From: CALNYZ01 sp942490945
GTDB lineage: Bacteria > Pseudomonadota > Gammaproteobacteria > UBA6429 > Thiohalophilaceae
Length of the DNA stretch: 64,000 nucleotides
Assembly: GCA_942490945.1 (NCBI GenBank)
Contig: CALNYZ010000018.1
Span: 2,064,685 to 2,128,684 of the forward strand
Direction of reading: 5' to 3'
Within the stretch, counting starts at the first letter, position 1, and the number at the start of each line of letters is the position of its first letter. Positions 62,202-64,000 of the stretch are shown one piece after another. Made by a program: the position numbers and the translations under genes. The notes beneath the pieces are model-generated. The model worked only from the letters and a program-made list of their open reading frames with translations. It made no database searches and was not told the DNA's origin.

Positions 62202-62512
62202 GTAACTGGCAAGTCCGTAAACTGGCATACTCTGTCATCATGCTATATTGCAGTATGCAACTTGCCTATGGTGAAGACCTGATGCGCGGAAAAGATTTAC
62301 ATGATTCAAACTGTATAAGTTGTCATGCCGCATTATATGGTAATGATGGAACGGCAATTTATACCCGTGAAGACAGAAAAATCGATTCCTACCCGGCACT
62401 GGTTAAACAGATTAAACGCTGCAAAAACAGCATGGGTGCACCCTGGCCCGAAGACCAGATCGATGATCTTTTGGCTTACATAAATAATGCATTTTACAAA
62501 TTCAAACCCTGA
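62198..62512 (+). CDS. Small periplasmic cytochrome c
   Basis: 104 residues. A signal peptide (LAYSVIMLYCSMQLAYG) is followed by haem motif C39-I-S-C42-H43. The likely sixth ligand is Met79 in KNSMGAPWP. One haem is expected. It probably carries electrons in the periplasm. It overlaps the upstream protease gene by 4 bp (ATGA-type) and lies 4 bp before phhB. Confidence 0.88.
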   Translation: MSNWQVRKLAYSVIMLYCSMQLAYGEDLMRGKDLHDSNCISCHAALYGNDGTAIYTREDRKIDSYPALVKQIKRCKNSMGAPWPEDQIDDLLAYINNAFYKFKP

Positions 62513-62516
62513 TAAT

Positions 62517-62849
62517 ATGAAAAATTTATTAGCACAATCCTGCCAACATTACACGGATAAGTCCGCTTTACTTACCATTGAGGAAATATCCGGGTTAACC
62601 AAACAGATTGATGGTTGGCAGGTAACAGAAGACCACACTGTCCTGAGCAGGCAGTTCAAGTTTAAAAATTACCATGAAACAGTAGGCTTCATTAATGCTG
62701 CTGCATGGATTATTAACAGGCAGGATCATCATCCCGAACTGACTGCCACCTACAATACCTGCAAGTTAAGTTTTACGACACATAGCGTCGAAGGATTAAC
62801 CCTGAACGATTTTATTTGCGCCGCAAAAATTAATTTATTGACCGATTGA
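62517..62849 (+). CDS. phhB: Pterin-4a-carbinolamine dehydratase
   Basis: 110 residues from the ATG at 62517, which begins MKNLLAQSCQ. An upstream ATG at 62487 lies inside the cytochrome gene and adds ten unlikely residues. NRQDHHPELTATYNTCKLSF holds the catalytic histidines, followed by THSVEGLTLNDFICA. It recycles the pterin cofactor of aromatic amino-acid hydroxylases; no hydroxylase gene is visible here, so it may serve another role. Confidence 0.93.
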   Translation: MKNLLAQSCQHYTDKSALLTIEEISGLTKQIDGWQVTEDHTVLSRQFKFKNYHETVGFINAAAWIINRQDHHPELTATYNTCKLSFTTHSVEGLTLNDFICAAKINLLTD

Positions 62850-62855
62850 AATACT

Positions 62856-63755
62856 GTGGCAAATAATAATAGTCCTGCCGGGCAGGCGCGTGTAAAAACA
62901 AGTTACAGCAATACGGTTATATTACAGACAGAAAACAATACTTTAATCGAAGCAAAACTGCATAAAAAAATACTGCGCCCGGTGTGCGGCGATATGGTGT
63001 CATATTCCAGAAATACTTTTAACGAATACCTGGTCGATGATGTATTGCCACGTAAAAATGAATTAAAACGTCTGGCAAAAGACAGCAAGCTGAAAATATT
63101 TGCTGCCAATGTTACACAAATGCTGATAGTTGTGGCGATCGAGCCTGTTTACTCACGTTATTTGATCGACCGATATATTGCCTATGCAGAAGTAAATTCC
63201 ATTCACCCAATCATTGTTTTTAACAAGTGTGACCTGTTCAATGACAGCAACAAACGCCGGCATGAAGACATTATTCAGGAATACATGTCTCTGGGTTACA
63301 AAATAATATACGCAACGAATGTCGATACGCTTCAACCTGAGCTCACGACAGAACTCACAAATAATACCAGTATCCTGGTTGGCCAATCAGGCGTAGGGAA
63401 ATCGTCACTAATTAACAGCATCATTCCTTCGCTACTCATAAACACGGGTGACTTGTCGAAAAAGACTGGAGAAGGTATCCATACAACAACCAATACCGAA
63501 TCCTATGACCTGCCGCATGGCGGCAATATAATTGATTCGCCAGGTGTAAGAGAATTTACACCCTACTTTGACGATGCCAATCAAATCCAGCACGGTTTTC
63601 GCGAGTTCAAACCCTATATTGACCAGTGCAAATTCAGAAACTGTTTACACCACCATGAAGAAGGCTGCAAAGTAAAAGAGGCTGTTCAATCTGAAGAAAT
63701 TAACCGATTACGCTATAACAGCTATATCGATATTCTCAATATTTACTCTTGCTAA
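62856..63755 (+). CDS. rsgA: Ribosome small-subunit GTPase A
   Basis: 299 residues, starting at a GTG (62856-62858). An N-terminal OB fold (1-75) precedes a circularly permuted GTPase: NKCD (123-126), then Walker A VGQSGVGKSSLINSI (175-189) and IDSPGVREF. The C-terminal zinc finger reads CKFRNCLHHHEEGC. It releases maturation factors from the 30S subunit. Its stop overlaps that of the convergent motB gene. Confidence 0.96.
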   Translation: MANNNSPAGQARVKTSYSNTVILQTENNTLIEAKLHKKILRPVCGDMVSYSRNTFNEYLVDDVLPRKNELKRLAKDSKLKIFAANVTQMLIVVAIEPVYSRYLIDRYIAYAEVNSIHPIIVFNKCDLFNDSNKRRHEDIIQEYMSLGYKIIYATNVDTLQPELTTELTNNTSILVGQSGVGKSSLINSIIPSLLINTGDLSKKTGEGIHTTTNTESYDLPHGGNIIDSPGVREFTPYFDDANQIQHGFREFKPYIDQCKFRNCLHHHEEGCKVKEAVQSEEINRLRYNSYIDILNIYSC

Positions 63756-64000
63756 TTTTTCAGCATATCCTGCTGTACAGAATGTAACGGTCCTTCACTG
63801 CTTTGCATGGCCAGCCTCGCGTCCCGGTTCATCACAATAATACTTATACGTCGATTCATGGGATTCTTGGGCTCGTCTCGAACAAATGGTGCAGAAGATG
63901 AAAGTCCCACTACCCGGCCTATTTGTTCGGCACGCAAGCCATTATTGAGCAATACTCTACGTGCCGTATTGGCACGATCCGCAGATAATTCCCAGTTACT
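63752..64000 (-). CDS. motB: MotB-type flagellar stator protein, C-terminal part (cut by window edge)
   Basis: The minus strand from 64000 reads without a stop as SNWELSADRANTARRVLLNN, then GLRAEQIGRVVGLSSSAPFV and PKNPMNRRISIIVMNRDARL. This is the end of an OmpA-like peptidoglycan-binding domain as in MotB. The N-terminal TM lies outside. Together with motC/motD it indicates two stator sets. The apparent start at 63952 is an internal TTG. Confidence 0.88.
   Translation of the reverse strand, partial: SNWELSADRANTARRVLLNNGLRAEQIGRVVGLSSSAPFVRDEPKNPMNRRISIIVMNRDARLAMQSSEGPLHSVQQDMLKN

Overview
The window is a contiguous piece of a mid-GC gammaproteobacterial chromosome. By eye the core genes are roughly 43-47% GC. 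The main evidence is gene order: fimV-usg-asd-leuB-leuD-leuC, fliLMNOPQR-flhB-flhA-flhF-fleN-fliA-cheYZAB-motCD-parC-parP-cheW, prmB-aroC, and an XrtA/PEP-CTERM operon. The flagellar layout is that of polarly flagellated Pseudomonas/Vibrio/Thio-type lineages. I saw no rRNA, tRNA, CRISPR array or intact insertion sequence.

Left end (1-7.3 kb, mostly minus strand): the N-terminus of FimV (cut by the window edge), usg, asd and the leucine genes leuB, leuD and leuC, with a divergent LysR regulator. All three spacers asd-leuB, leuB-leuD and leuD-leuC carry copies of one small hairpin-bearing repeat, and the leuD-leuC spacer also holds a second, diverged copy of the end of leuC.

7.3-9.8 kb is AT-rich and looks acquired or poorly conserved. 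It holds an FAD-linked oxidase gene interrupted by one in-frame stop, a 70-aa S4 RNA-binding protein and a cysteine-rich unknown. Then follow katG, a HDOD-GAF-GGDEF signalling protein, a decayed nhaA remnant (14.7-15.1 kb), a 468-aa protein of unknown function and a zinc-type alcohol dehydrogenase/quinone reductase relative.

17.8-28.6 kb is an XrtA (exosortase A) exopolysaccharide module on the minus strand: exosortase with a fused EpsI domain, a GT39-like membrane protein, an export lipoprotein, a Wzz-type chain-length protein, a tyrosine kinase, an outer-membrane protein, an ATPase, a polysaccharide deacetylase and a FemAB protein. It lacks the priming sugar transferase and soluble glycosyltransferases usually found alongside. 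A single-domain response regulator and a 2OG-Fe(II) oxygenase-like gene lie divergently beside it.

29.8-38.7 kb is metabolic: a malate:quinone oxidoreductase-like protein, an MFS permease, aroC, prmB, mog and the three-gene AmmeMemoRadiSam set (radical SAM, Memo/B, A), ending in a GYF/pentapeptide-repeat membrane protein.

38.7-60.1 kb is the flagellar/chemotaxis region. A FliK-like protein and an FlhB C-terminal homologue (FlhX) are on the plus strand. On the minus strand one long transcription path runs from fliL to cheW. I can read a sigma-54 site before fliL, a sigma-28 site before cheY, overlapping sigma-54 and sigma-28 sites before cheW, and a sigma-28 site before the pentapeptide protein. 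CheA has three DEFEALL-type repeats in place of a recognisable P2 domain, which fits ParC/ParP-directed polar array placement.

Right end (60.3-64 kb): orn (minus), then M48 protease, cytochrome c, phhB and rsgA (plus), and the C-terminus of MotB running off the edge (minus).
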